Assembly: GCA_023145515.1 (NCBI GenBank)
Contig: JAGLDP010000110.1
Location: 1 to 35,966, forward strand
Source: Bacteroidales bacterium
Lineage (GTDB): Bacteria; Bacteroidota; Bacteroidia; Bacteroidales; UBA12481
Direction of reading: 5' to 3'
Length of the DNA: 35,966 nt
The number at the start of each line of letters is the position of its first letter. Position 1 is the stretch's first letter. Of the stretch, positions 1 through 8,125 are shown one piece after another. Made by a program: the position numbers and the translations under genes. The notes under the pieces are model-generated. The model made no database searches. It saw nothing but the letters and a program-made list of their open reading frames with translations, and had not been told where the DNA came from.

Positions 1-317
1 ATTGGGACCTTGCTTATGGCCTGCAAGCGATTGATCATATTAATCTGACGAATAGGCCCTCCTTGAAAGAAAGCAATACCACCGATACTGTGATTAATAA
101 CCAGGCCTTCCAATTCCAAAAGATGGGAACTATCCCGCTCAGACCATGCCGGCACCATAATTAACTGGGCAATTCTCTCCTTAGTACCGAGGGTGTTATA
201 AACTGAATCTACCCAGATTTCTTTTGCAGAAGTCTCAAAACTCAAATTAGAATCTTGAGCAAATAATCCGTAAAAAGGTAGAACTAGCAATATCAGGATA
301 AATAATTTTCGTGGCAT
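1..317 (-). CDS. Glycoside hydrolase family 3 protein, 5' part only
   Basis: Reading the reverse strand from ATG at 317 gives an open frame of 105 codons that runs off the left edge. It starts with a hydrophobic signal peptide (MPRKLFILILLVLPF, then GLFAQ, cleavage after FA), so the enzyme is exported. After it comes WVDSVYNTLGTKERIAQLIM and a GGIAFFQGGP segment. This is how the N-terminal TIM barrel of Bacteroidota GH3 beta-N-acetylglucosaminidase-like proteins begins. The catalytic Asp and any C-terminal beta-lactamase-type domain lie outside the window, so substrate is unproven; beta-hexosaminidase is the best guess. A TAnnTTTG element sits 32-39 bases upstream (349-356). The gene diverges from the small secreted protein at 478. 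Family call is fairly sure, specificity is not. Confidence 0.8.
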   Translation of the reverse strand, partial: MPRKLFILILLVLPFYGLFAQDSNLSFETSAKEIWVDSVYNTLGTKERIAQLIMVPAWSERDSSHLLELEGLVINHSIGGIAFFQGGPIRQINMINRLQAISKVP

Positions 318-348
318 TTCTTGATATTCATGGCTGATTAACAAGCAT

Positions 349-356
349 CAAAGGTA
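349..356 (-). promoter_or_regulatory. Bacteroidota -7 promoter element for the GH3 gene
   Basis: The minus strand reads TACCTTTG, a full match to the Bacteroidota -7 consensus TAnnTTTG. Transcription would begin around 342, leaving a leader of about 25 bases before ATG 317. I see no good TTG -33 element 17-23 bases further upstream, so support is from one half-site only. Confidence 0.45.
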
Positions 357-447
357 CAATTTATCATGATTGTAAGAATACTGATTATCCTTTTGTGAAC
401 GCTACAGTCTTTTTAGTATCCAATCCTTTTATTAAGTATTCATTTTG

Positions 448-455
448 TAGCTTTG
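448..455 (+). promoter_or_regulatory. Bacteroidota -7 promoter element for the 478 gene
   Basis: TAGCTTTG matches TAnnTTTG exactly and lies 22 bases before the GTG start at 478. The -33 region is only T-rich (ccttttatt) without a clear TTG. With the element at 349-356 it makes the 318-477 gap a divergent promoter region. Confidence 0.5.
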
Positions 456-477
456 TTATACTCAAAAAGGTGATATA

Positions 478-1002
478 GTGAAAAAGAAAGTTTCCCTATT
501 ATTTTTTATCCTGATATTACTCTCTGCATCAAACGGGCTAAGAGCTCAGCAGGAAATCCCTGTCTGCCCTTGTTGTGAAGAGGAATATACACAGTTTGAT
601 TTTTGGATTGGTGATTGGGTGGTATATGCCAAGGGCAAAATGGCTGGTTTTAACAAAATCACCAAGATTGAAGATGGCTGTATAATACGCGAAAACTGGA
701 AATCAATTGAAAGTGCTTACACCGGTTCCTCTTACAATTTCTACGACAAATCTGAGAAGAAATGGAAACAAGTATGGGTCGACAATCAGGGTACAGTTTT
801 GGAATTAACAGGAGAGTTTAAAAAAGGTAAAATGGTTTTAAGCAGCAATGAAAAAACTGACCAAAACGGCAACAAAATCATCAACAGGATCACCTGGTCT
901 AAAAACGACGATGGCACAGTTCGCCAACTCTGGGAACAATCAGACGACGGAGGTCTTACTTTTAACACTTCGTTTGACGGCTTGTACCGGAGGAGGAAGT
1001 GA
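478..1002 (+). CDS. Secreted FDFWIGxW-type protein (DUF1579/lipocalin-like), unknown function
   Basis: 174 residues starting with GTG. The KKK n-region follows the GTG directly and no in-frame ATG is nearby, so GTG is the likely start; an AAAAGG stretch precedes it. A signal peptide (about residues 1-24, ending GLRAQ) exports it. The mature part has a CPCC pair, then FDFWIGDWVV, an IEDGCIIRENW segment and KWKQVWVDNQGTVLEL. This pattern is shared by small beta-rich proteins annotated DUF1579 or lipocalin-like in Bacteroidota, whose ligand is unknown. It converges with the ROK kinase gene with a single base between the stop codons, so any terminators must lie inside coding sequence. Fold inferred from motif pattern only. 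Confidence 0.75.
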   Translation: MKKKVSLLFFILILLSASNGLRAQQEIPVCPCCEEEYTQFDFWIGDWVVYAKGKMAGFNKITKIEDGCIIRENWKSIESAYTGSSYNFYDKSEKKWKQVWVDNQGTVLELTGEFKKGKMVLSSNEKTDQNGNKIINRITWSKNDDGTVRQLWEQSDDGGLTFNTSFDGLYRRRK

Positions 1003-1003
1003 G

Positions 1004-2101
1004 CTACCCCAACTGCTGCACCGCATAAGCATATGATCCAAGCGAAGTAGCTTTCGAAGCACCTAACTTACTAGCTCCCACACCTACCCTGGCCAGTGAA
1101 TCATAAGCAACAGTATCATCCGAACCAGGAATAGGAAGTTTAACTCCATTTCCTTTGGCAAATTCATCCATTACAGACGGATCCTCCAGGTTATATACTT
1201 TATATGATAATCTGTTGGATACCTGACCTTTGAAGTTATAGATATTACGACCAAGCTCCCTGAACATTGCAGGTGAGAACAGATCCCATGCTGCAACAAT
1301 TCCTCCACCCAGAACAACTATACCATCAACAAAAGTGAGGATATCGGCAATTGAACTGCCAAGGTTTTCTCCGTACTGACGATATGCTTCAACAGCTGCT
1401 TCTTGATTTCCTTCCTTTTTGCCATTAGCAATACCGGAAATATCCACCGGCATTAGGTTTCCATCAAAGTTTGTTCCACTTGCTTCTGCATAAACCCGCT
1501 GAATAGCTCTTGTGCTTACACCTTCTTCTGCATTCCAAAGTGGATTGTATTTATTGATAGCATTGTGAATCTCGGCTCCACATGAATTATCCCCTCTAAG
1601 AAGATATTTGTTTAAGACGATCCCAGCACCAAATCCGGTTCCCAGAGTAACCCCAATAATGTTTCGAAAGGTTTTAACAGATCCTTTCTCCGACAATGTA
1701 TTATTCAACCATGGCAAATACCCCATAAGTGCTTCACCATAAGCATACAGGTCACCGTCATTATTAATAAATACCGGAAGTTTAAAATGCTTCTCAAGAA
1801 TAGGACCCAAGGGTACTCCTCCTCTGAATGATGGAAAGTTGGGAAGATCACCAATTACACCTGCAGTATAATCAGCTGGTCCCGGGAAGGCAAAACTTAT
1901 AGCATCAGGATTCTGACCAATCTTTTCAATTAGCTGCTCGAAGCCGCTAATAATATTGCCCAGACACTTGACTAGCTGATCAGCATTTGAAGAAAGAACC
2001 AGAGGCTCTGTAAGTTCAATATTTCCCTGCAGAGCTGAAAATACAAAATTCGTTCCCCCTGCATCAAGGGTTAATACTACGGGTTGGTTGGCTGCTGTCA
2101 T
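1004..2101 (-). CDS. ROK-family sugar kinase-like protein lacking the zinc motif
   Basis: 365 residues, cytoplasmic. It has the ROK/actin-like ATPase signatures: phosphate loop DAGGTN (13-18), FPGPADY near 72-78, NND with catalytic Asp115, and GTGFGAG (154-160). A GAEIHN segment (Glu177) stands where typical ROK kinases have GExGH. The CxCGxxGCxE zinc motif that normally follows is absent, replaced by an NKYNPLWN stretch, and the C-terminus is longer than usual. Such zinc-less ROK proteins occur in Bacteroidota and are usually annotated glucokinase or N-acetylhexosamine kinase; the substrate cannot be read from sequence. It is transcribed alone and points toward the GH3 fragment, which may supply its sugar. 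Confidence 0.85.
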   Translation of the reverse strand: MTAANQPVVLTLDAGGTNFVFSALQGNIELTEPLVLSSNADQLVKCLGNIISGFEQLIEKIGQNPDAISFAFPGPADYTAGVIGDLPNFPSFRGGVPLGPILEKHFKLPVFINNDGDLYAYGEALMGYLPWLNNTLSEKGSVKTFRNIIGVTLGTGFGAGIVLNKYLLRGDNSCGAEIHNAINKYNPLWNAEEGVSTRAIQRVYAEASGTNFDGNLMPVDISGIANGKKEGNQEAAVEAYRQYGENLGSSIADILTFVDGIVVLGGGIVAAWDLFSPAMFRELGRNIYNFKGQVSNRLSYKVYNLEDPSVMDEFAKGNGVKLPIPGSDDTVAYDSLARVGVGASKLGASKATSLGSYAYAVQQLG

Positions 2102-2139
2102 ATTTCAATTTTTTTCAATACTACTTTTTCAGGTAGACA

Positions 2140-2147
2140 CAAATTTA
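2140..2147 (-). promoter_or_regulatory. Bacteroidota -7 promoter element for the ROK gene
   Basis: The minus strand reads TAAATTTG, a match to TAnnTTTG, 39-46 bases upstream of ATG 2101. No clear TTG at -33. Its position between the 25-bp repeat block and the gene suggests that the ROK gene has its own promoter. Confidence 0.4.
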
Positions 2148-2165
2148 GGATAAAAATGGTAGGAA

Positions 2166-2240
2166 AGGTGATTCCGTTCACTTCGTTCACTGTTAATTCT
2201 TCTCGCTTCGCTCACGTGATTTAGCTCACTTTGGTCGCTG
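2166..2240 (-). repeat. Three degenerate 25-bp tandem repeats
   Basis: Between the ROK gene and the DUF4249-like gene, directly after the latter's stop, the minus strand carries three consecutive units of about 25 bases. Units 2 and 3 begin GTGAGCGAAGCGAG and GTGAACGAAGTGAAC; unit 1 (2216-2240) is a more diverged version containing CAAAGTGAGC. The boundaries at 2190/2191 and 2215/2216 fit a constant period. I see no protein or strong hairpin in it. It may act in 3'-end formation or be a dispersed repeat. Confidence 0.6.
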
Positions 2241-3173
2241 TTAATAGTAAACAAACTTTAGTTTTGCTAATCTTGGGAGTGTGGCCAGACTGTCCATAAA
2301 TTTTCTGTCTGGCATATAGCCATAAATTCCCCCGCTCGCACGGCTCCCAACAAATCCGTATGCCCCATTTACATTGGAATATGGTTCTCCTAAAAGATCG
2401 AAAGAAAAGTCCTTCCTTGTTTGGTATTCACACCACTGCCAATTACCTGCGGATACTAAAAAATCGACCTGAAGAACATTTCTGGCAAGAACCCGATAAT
2501 CATCCTTGATGCTGTGTAGCATGAATTCAAACCAGGGATTCGGTTCCAGAATAAAAGCAGTATCTCTTCTGATCCAATCGAGCTTGCATGTATCAACACC
2601 GTTTTCTGTATGTTCCAGATACCAAAACCTAACTATTGTTTCCGACGAAGCATCACATCCATGCCATCCTATCTGGACAACTGCATCTCCATAGAAAGAT
2701 AGAAACTTTTTATCTCTGGGATCAGGTGAATAAAATTGAGGCTCTCCCATGACATTTATATTTGCCATGATATATTTATCATCATTTGGCAATTCAATTC
2801 TAAGGCGAATATTACCGGGTGTAATTGGACAGTCAGTTTTGTATAGTCGGAAAGGAACATCCGGAAAAAATCCTGGATCCCGTTCTAAATAATCGCTCAC
2901 CTCAAGCTGAATAGTTTCGATTACGTGACCATTCTTAACAATATCGAAATACACATTAGCTTCCTTGTAGTACAATGAATCCTGATTGTGAATCATTGCA
3001 TGCAAATCCGAACCGGAAAAGGTTTTTCCAAGCCTAAGGTAATGAACACTGTCATTAGCGTTAAGCAAACAATGAACGACTGGCCAGTTGAAATTAGCAA
3101 CAGGGTTAACTACCTCCTCACTGCAGGATGACAGTATAATAAATGATAGTATTAAAAGGTATATTTTCCTCAT
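2241..3173 (-). CDS. DUF4249-like lipoprotein
   Basis: 310 residues with a type II signal peptide (lipobox LSSC, acylated Cys16). After the anchor comes an Ig-like beta-rich region (PVVHCLLNANDSVHYLRLGK), a KTFSGSD loop, and a C-terminal YSNVNGAYGFVGSRASGGIY segment. This arrangement resembles DUF4249-type surface lipoproteins of Bacteroidota, often found with outer-membrane machinery and of unknown function. It starts 3 bases after the stop of the FISUMP lipoprotein gene, so the two form one operon. A 25-bp repeat block follows its stop codon. The family call rests on general resemblance, not on a single diagnostic residue. Confidence 0.6.
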   Translation of the reverse strand: MRKIYLLILSFIILSSCSEEVVNPVANFNWPVVHCLLNANDSVHYLRLGKTFSGSDLHAMIHNQDSLYYKEANVYFDIVKNGHVIETIQLEVSDYLERDPGFFPDVPFRLYKTDCPITPGNIRLRIELPNDDKYIMANINVMGEPQFYSPDPRDKKFLSFYGDAVVQIGWHGCDASSETIVRFWYLEHTENGVDTCKLDWIRRDTAFILEPNPWFEFMLHSIKDDYRVLARNVLQVDFLVSAGNWQWCEYQTRKDFSFDLLGEPYSNVNGAYGFVGSRASGGIYGYMPDRKFMDSLATLPRLAKLKFVYY

Positions 3174-3176
3174 TGC

Positions 3177-4178
3177 TTAATCCCTTTTAATACACCTTAC
3201 TGGGGCAATTGCAAAGTGTTTTTTTATTGTGTCATTGAAATAAGGCATAGCATAGATATTTCCTCTATCAGCCAAATAATGGGAACTCTTTAGTGAACTA
3301 ACAATATAGGGTATGATTTTATCTGGACCATTCAGATATCCGGTATAGAATTCCCTGGTAAAATAAGTCCAGTCAACTATCCCTTTCGAAATATCATACC
3401 AATACCATTCCTGTAATTTGGGTTGCAGCAGCATTCTTGAAAGATGAAGATTTGAAAGCCCACCCTGGGCAAAGTAATCCAAACCCCTGCGATGATTAAC
3501 TATATCTTCCCAATCTTTCCTTGTTGGAAGCTCCCAACCTGGTGGACAAATTCCCTGGATTGAAGTTGTGTCGTGATTCATCATTTCCATCCAGTCGTAA
3601 TAAGTGTAATATCCGCCAAACTCACCTTGTAAATCAGGATTATCATTAAAAGAATACTTCTCAACAAGACTATTATCCCTAGAAGTATCAGTTACCGGAA
3701 TAAAACTACCATAATTCAGGTTTTCAGCCATCCATTCTAATCCTGATATCATTACTGTTCTATATACTTGTCCATCCCTGGGATCTGTGAAATGTGAAGT
3801 ATCACTATTAGGACCGTAGGTTTCAAATACCAAAGAATCCTTATTTCTCTGGTCAAACCTGTCGGCTATTTCTAGTATTACAGTATGAAATCCTGTTTCA
3901 CGATAAACATGAACATAATCAGTCTTGCCGGTAAATGGTGTTTCCCACACCCCATCTCCATTTATATCCCATCTAAATTTAATTATTCCCCAATGGCCAT
4001 CTGAATCGTGGGATCCAACTCCGCTAAAAGTATACCAGACAGTAGAATCGACCCTCATGGCAGAACCTGACAACTTAATTATCGGTGGCCCAAAATCATC
4101 AGGAGGATCCCCATAATAGTCCTTTTTACATGCAACTAGTGCAATTAAAAAGCCTATCAGAAATAATAATCGTTTCAT
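3177..4178 (-). CDS. Lipoprotein with PKD-like and FISUMP domains
   Basis: 333 residues. The lipobox is LVAC (Cys17). Residues about 35-120 look like a PKD/Ig-type beta-sandwich (YTFSGVGSHDSDG, KFRWDINGDG, DYVHVYRETG), a fold common in surface carbohydrate-binding and adhesion proteins. Residues about 128-333 match the Fibrobacter succinogenes major paralogous (FISUMP) domain: DGQVYRTVMISGLEWMAENL, then CPPGWELPTRKDWE, and the closing APVRCIK. FISUMP proteins are thought to sit on the surface, with function unproven. It is the first gene of a two-gene operon, and its start faces the GH95 gene across a 233-bp divergent region. Confidence 0.9.
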   Translation of the reverse strand: MKRLLFLIGFLIALVACKKDYYGDPPDDFGPPIIKLSGSAMRVDSTVWYTFSGVGSHDSDGHWGIIKFRWDINGDGVWETPFTGKTDYVHVYRETGFHTVILEIADRFDQRNKDSLVFETYGPNSDTSHFTDPRDGQVYRTVMISGLEWMAENLNYGSFIPVTDTSRDNSLVEKYSFNDNPDLQGEFGGYYTYYDWMEMMNHDTTSIQGICPPGWELPTRKDWEDIVNHRRGLDYFAQGGLSNLHLSRMLLQPKLQEWYWYDISKGIVDWTYFTREFYTGYLNGPDKIIPYIVSSLKSSHYLADRGNIYAMPYFNDTIKKHFAIAPVRCIKRD

Positions 4179-4291
4179 ATCAAAGTTCAGGACGAAGTAC
4201 GTCTTAGGGCTATTTTTGGGGGACAGTATAAAGTTAACAATAATTTGGCTTTTGATCTAAGCTATACGATATTTTTACCTGTGCCAATAAC

Positions 4292-4314
4292 GGACGGGCA
4301 CAAGGCCCCCGTCC
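4292..4314. repeat. GC-rich intergenic hairpin repeat
   Basis: Stem GGACGGG (4292-4298), 9-base loop CACAAGGCC, stem CCCGTCC (4308-4314), then CTAC. The stem is perfect over 7 bp in otherwise AT-rich intergenic DNA. Hairpins with a CACAAGG core and flanking CTAC recur as dispersed intergenic repeats in unrelated bacteria (from memory). No T-run follows on either strand, so it is not a classical terminator. Confidence 0.6.
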
Positions 4315-4320
4315 CTACTA

Positions 4321-4360
4321 TTTCCCTATTTCCCTAATTCCCTATTTCCCCAATTCCCTT
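4321..4360. repeat. Octamer tandem array (TTTCCCTA-type), five units
   Basis: Five consecutive 8-bp units: TTTCCCTA, TTTCCCTA, ATTCCCTA, TTTCCCCA, ATTCCCTT, followed by a looser CTAATTCCC. It fills the spacer just upstream of the possible GH95 promoter. Copy-number change here would alter promoter spacing, not a reading frame. Confidence 0.85.
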
Positions 4361-4380
4361 CTAATTCCCTTTTCTTTTCC

Positions 4381-4388
4381 TACCTTTA
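4381..4388 (+). promoter_or_regulatory. Possible -7 element for the GH95 operon
   Basis: TACCTTTA matches TAnnTTTG at 7 of 8 positions, 24 bases before ATG 4412. No TTG at -33; the upstream region is the C/T-rich octamer array. Weak call. Confidence 0.3.
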
Positions 4389-4411
4389 ATCTCCCTCAAA
4401 ACCTATCAATA

Positions 4412-6823
4412 ATGATTAAACTTTCCTTACCTAAGATTTTACGCATTTTACTGCCTATTACGCTGATAATCTTATCGTTCTCTTGCACAACACCCAAGCC
4501 CGACCTCGATTCTTCATCAATCCTTTGGTTTGATCGACCAGCTGACGTATGGGAGGAAGCTACTCCTCTTGGCAATGGGCGTATTGGAGCTATGGATTTT
4601 GGTCAAGTTTCAAAACAGGTAATCCAACTAAATGAAGAGAGTCTTTGGGCAGGTGAGCCGCAAAATGAATTGCCTGAAAATGGCAAATACCATATGCAAC
4701 AATTCCGAGAGATGCTTCTGGCCGAAAAATATCAGGAAGCATATGATTACGGAATGGAGAACCTAACATTCAGACCAACATCATTTAGGTCGTATCAAAC
4801 CCTGGGAAACCTTACTCTGGATTTTGAATTGGAAGATTCTGCGGCAAATTACAGTCGTGTTTTAGACATGACTAATGGTATTGAAACAACTGAGTTTGAA
4901 ATAGCCGGGGTGAAGTATACAAAAAGACTGCTTATTTCTGCTGTAGATGATGTATTGGTGCTTGAACTGAGTACTTCTCAGAAAAAAACACTAAACCTCA
5001 AGGTAAATATTGAAAGGGAGAAGGATGTAAGTGTTTATTTTCCTGATGATCAAAACATCCTGATGGATGGTCAGGTAATTGACATCCCCGCTCCGGATGC
5101 CTATGATGATAACCCCGGAGGATCAGGTCCGGGAGGGGAACACATGAAATTTGCTGCAAGGGTACATGTAAAGACCAAAGACGGTAATACAAAATCTAAT
5201 CATGATGGGATCCAGGTATCAGGAGCATCTAAAGTCTACATCTTTCTAACGGCAGCAACAGATTTCAATGTTGAGAAACTTAATTATGACAGGAGTATCA
5301 ATCCATTGGATATCACCAGCGAGATTATTGAAAAGACAATAGCTAAATCAATAAAAAACATCATCGCTGATCATTCAGATGAACATTCTGCACTATTCAG
5401 CCAAGTTGATCTTGATCTTGGCGCCACCACAGCTCCGGGGATTAGCACTTACAACAGACTAAAAAGAGTTATTAAAGGTGAATCAGATCCTCTTATGGAT
5501 GCTCAATATTATCAGTTTGGAAGATACTTACTGATGAGCAGTTCAAGGGCCCCTGGTCGCCTGCCGGCAAACCTTCAGGGAATCTGGAATAAGCACATGT
5601 GGGCTCCCTGGGAGGCTGATTATCACCAAAATATCAACCTCCAGATGAATTACTGGCCAGCCTTGTCAGGAAATTTGGAAGAATGTATCAAACCCCTTGA
5701 CAACTTTATGATTCCTACCTATAAACTTGGAGAAACAACTGCTCAAAAGTTGTACGGAACAGAAGGTTGGGTTTCTCATACTGCTACGAGCTTATTCGGA
5801 CGAACAGCTCCGAGCGGATCAACAGAGTCTTCACAGATGATTAACGGGTATGGTTTTCCACTTGCTGGCGCCTGGATGAGCCTGTATATGTTCAGATATT
5901 ACGAATATACTCTCGATAAAAACTACCTAAGAAAAACGGCTTACCCAACCATGAAAGGTGCCGCTGAATTTATTCAGGGTTATCTGGTAAAACATCCCTC
6001 AGGGTTTATGGTGAGCGTTCCGTCATCTTCCCCGGAAAATAATTTTATTGATCCACAAACCGGCAAAGGTCAAAGACTGACATACGGATCAACCATGGAT
6101 AATCAGATCATTCGGGAAGTGCTTTCGAAAGTTATTAAATCAGCAGAAATCCTTGGTGAAGACCAGGCTTTTGCAAAAGAATTAAAAAGTATTGTATCAA
6201 GCCTATCCCCAACCAGAATTGGAGCAAACGGAACTATCATGGAGTGGATAGAGGATTATGATGAGGCTGAACCCGGACACCGACATATGTCGCATTTATT
6301 CGGTTTACATCCCACTTTCCAGATTACACCTGATCAGACCCCGAAACTGGCCAAGGCTGCCGGTAAAACTCTGGAAAGGAGACTGTCGTTCGGTGGTGGA
6401 CACACAGGATGGAGTCGCGCCTGGCTAATCAATTTTTATGCCCGCTTGTGGGATGGTGAATCTGCATATGATCACCTGCAAATGCTCTTCAGAAAGAGTA
6501 CTAAACCTAACCTGTTTGATAATCACCCACCCTTTCAGATAGATGGAAATTTTGGAGGCGCTGCAGGAATTGCTGAAATGTTAGTTCAAAGTCGTTCAGA
6601 GCAGATAATCCTCCTGCCTGCCCTTCCAAAAGCCTGGACCACAGGGTATATCAAAGGCATTAAAGCACATGGAAATATTGAAATAGAACTGAGTTGGGAA
6701 GAAGGGATCCTGACTAAAGCCATTTTCAGCTCTCCAATCTCCCAGAAATTATCCGTATCTTATGGAGGTAAAAACAATGAGATTCATTTAGGTGCAAATA
6801 AATCTACTGTATTTAATCCCTAG
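4412..6823 (+). CDS. GH95 alpha-L-fucosidase-like lipoprotein
   Basis: 803 residues, the usual length for GH95, with an export signal and probable lipid anchor at Cys25 (LSFSC). The N-terminal beta-domain begins ILWFDRPADVWEEATPLGNG and has LNEESLWAG. The (alpha/alpha)6 catalytic domain contains GRLPANLQGIWN, HQNINLQMNYWPA, SSSPENN, GHRHMSHLFGLHP and FQIDGNFGG. By comparison with the characterised inverting GH95 fucosidase from Bifidobacterium, Asn407 and Asn409 should activate water, Glu542 is the acid, and Asp711 lies in the active site; all are present. GH95 enzymes cut alpha-1,2-L-fucose, and some prefer alpha-L-galactose, so the exact sugar is open. First gene of a plus-strand operon with the CHAD gene 11 bases downstream. 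Confidence 0.95.
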   Translation: MIKLSLPKILRILLPITLIILSFSCTTPKPDLDSSSILWFDRPADVWEEATPLGNGRIGAMDFGQVSKQVIQLNEESLWAGEPQNELPENGKYHMQQFREMLLAEKYQEAYDYGMENLTFRPTSFRSYQTLGNLTLDFELEDSAANYSRVLDMTNGIETTEFEIAGVKYTKRLLISAVDDVLVLELSTSQKKTLNLKVNIEREKDVSVYFPDDQNILMDGQVIDIPAPDAYDDNPGGSGPGGEHMKFAARVHVKTKDGNTKSNHDGIQVSGASKVYIFLTAATDFNVEKLNYDRSINPLDITSEIIEKTIAKSIKNIIADHSDEHSALFSQVDLDLGATTAPGISTYNRLKRVIKGESDPLMDAQYYQFGRYLLMSSSRAPGRLPANLQGIWNKHMWAPWEADYHQNINLQMNYWPALSGNLEECIKPLDNFMIPTYKLGETTAQKLYGTEGWVSHTATSLFGRTAPSGSTESSQMINGYGFPLAGAWMSLYMFRYYEYTLDKNYLRKTAYPTMKGAAEFIQGYLVKHPSGFMVSVPSSSPENNFIDPQTGKGQRLTYGSTMDNQIIREVLSKVIKSAEILGEDQAFAKELKSIVSSLSPTRIGANGTIMEWIEDYDEAEPGHRHMSHLFGLHPTFQITPDQTPKLAKAAGKTLERRLSFGGGHTGWSRAWLINFYARLWDGESAYDHLQMLFRKSTKPNLFDNHPPFQIDGNFGGAAGIAEMLVQSRSEQIILLPALPKAWTTGYIKGIKAHGNIEIELSWEEGILTKAIFSSPISQKLSVSYGGKNNEIHLGANKSTVFNP

Positions 6824-6834
6824 CATTTCATACC

Positions 6835-7635
6835 ATGGTTAATGCCCTTAATAAATACGTCAAATTTCAAAAAAGCAAATTGATTGAAAGCATCAAGGGC
6901 ACTGTTAATATCGAAGATGAGGCCATTCATGATTTTCGTGTAACTATCAATAAAACCAGAACTATCCTGGATTTTATTGACTACTGGTCGTATGGTAATT
7001 CCTCCAAAATCGAAATCTATCGTCAACTCCGTCCTATATTTCAAAGAACTGGTAGAATCGGTGAGCTACAAAATCATAAAAGTCTGCTTCCTGATTTATC
7101 GGCACAAACTGAATTGGATCTTGACTTTCTGGTAAAAAAGCTTGACTACCATATTATCAGGAATAAGCCTTTTCTGGAAAAGGAAATTAAGAAATTCAAA
7201 AAAACAATTCCGAGAATATTTAACCGCATAAACAGAGAGATTAAAAAAGCAGCTTTAGGCAAACAAAGGATCGATGCTGCAGCAAATTACCAGATACGTT
7301 TGGAAAAGGCAGTTCAGAAACAACTGTCTGCAGATCAGCCCAGTTTGCTGCACATTAGACGCTTTATGAAACAGAAAGTAGACATCTTTGACAGTTTCCA
7401 GGAAAGTGAATTGTTAAGCTTTTATAAAGAGTTCAGGGCAGAATGGGATATTCTTGAATCCAGTATCGGGATATGGCATGATCAAATGATATTCTTACAA
7501 TGGCTTATCAAAGGACTTAAATGGAAGCGTATTAATGATGAGCAGTACAAAATCATGATGAAACTAATTGCCCACCTCAGATCTTCTACCAAACGAATGG
7601 AGAAGCAGCTAATCCGGTCTATCCCTCGGCTATGA
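6835..7635 (+). CDS. CHAD-domain protein
   Basis: 266 residues, no signal peptide, almost entirely alpha-helical and rich in Lys/Arg. The IHDFRVTINKTR segment (His32, Arg35, Lys40, Arg42) is the first helix signature of the conserved-histidine alpha-helical domain. A TGRIGELQNH motif and long basic helices (EKEIKKFKKTI) follow. CHAD domains bind inorganic polyphosphate through basic surface residues and often target proteins to polyphosphate granules; no catalytic CYTH/triphosphatase domain is present. The gene starts 11 bases after the GH95 stop and overlaps the next lipoprotein gene by an ATGA, so the trio is one operon. Why a polyphosphate-binding protein is made with a fucosidase is unclear. 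Confidence 0.85.
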   Translation: MVNALNKYVKFQKSKLIESIKGTVNIEDEAIHDFRVTINKTRTILDFIDYWSYGNSSKIEIYRQLRPIFQRTGRIGELQNHKSLLPDLSAQTELDLDFLVKKLDYHIIRNKPFLEKEIKKFKKTIPRIFNRINREIKKAALGKQRIDAAANYQIRLEKAVQKQLSADQPSLLHIRRFMKQKVDIFDSFQESELLSFYKEFRAEWDILESSIGIWHDQMIFLQWLIKGLKWKRINDEQYKIMMKLIAHLRSSTKRMEKQLIRSIPRL

Positions 7636-8108
7636 ATAAAATCCTATCTATCATAACTACTATATTCTTGCTTTCATCATGTAGTAGCAATAAAGCTGTA
7701 ATCCCTGATTTTATGCCGGGTCCTTCAACCATTGTCTATAAAACTAAGGCTGATTATTACGACAAAGTTCCGATCTTGCTTTCTGATGATAAAAAGACAA
7801 TCTTAGGATTTCCTCATCCCAAAGACCTGATCCGGGGAGGACAACTAGCTTTGCCAACCAGGCTGGTCAAAGGCTACCTGCTTGATAACCGTGGAGTGAG
7901 TGCAAATACCGCCTTTCTGAAGTACAGCTATAAGGATTATGCGAGCCTGAAAACACCTCCTGATCTTAACATATTATATCAGTCTATTCTCGATAAAGAT
8001 CCATTTTTGGAGATATATGATTGCGGATTAAGATCAGGATATAAGGGGATTGGCGAAATCAAGCAAATTATTAGAAAAGGTTTCAAAAGAGTCAAAAAAC
8101 TGAAATAG
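7632..8108 (+). CDS. Small Bacteroidota lipoprotein, unknown function
   Basis: 158 residues with a clear lipobox (LLSSC, Cys17). The mature part has MPGPSTIVYKTKADYYDKVP, LPTRLVKGYLLDNRG and DPFLEIYDCG. This pattern recurs in short lipoproteins found across gut and marine Bacteroidota, for which I know no function. Start ATG overlaps the stop of the CHAD gene (ATGA, 7632-7635), implying translational coupling. It converges on the TRAP permease gene with only 17 bases between stops and no visible hairpin there. Confidence 0.75.
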   Translation: MNKILSIITTIFLLSSCSSNKAVIPDFMPGPSTIVYKTKADYYDKVPILLSDDKKTILGFPHPKDLIRGGQLALPTRLVKGYLLDNRGVSANTAFLKYSYKDYASLKTPPDLNILYQSILDKDPFLEIYDCGLRSGYKGIGEIKQIIRKGFKRVKKLK

Positions 8109-8125
8109 TCTTTCAGAAATAATCC

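Noticed and set aside
4412-8108. Complete polysaccharide utilisation locus with SusC/SusD
   Set aside because: No TonB-dependent receptor, SusD-like protein, or hybrid two-component/anti-sigma regulator is encoded in the window.
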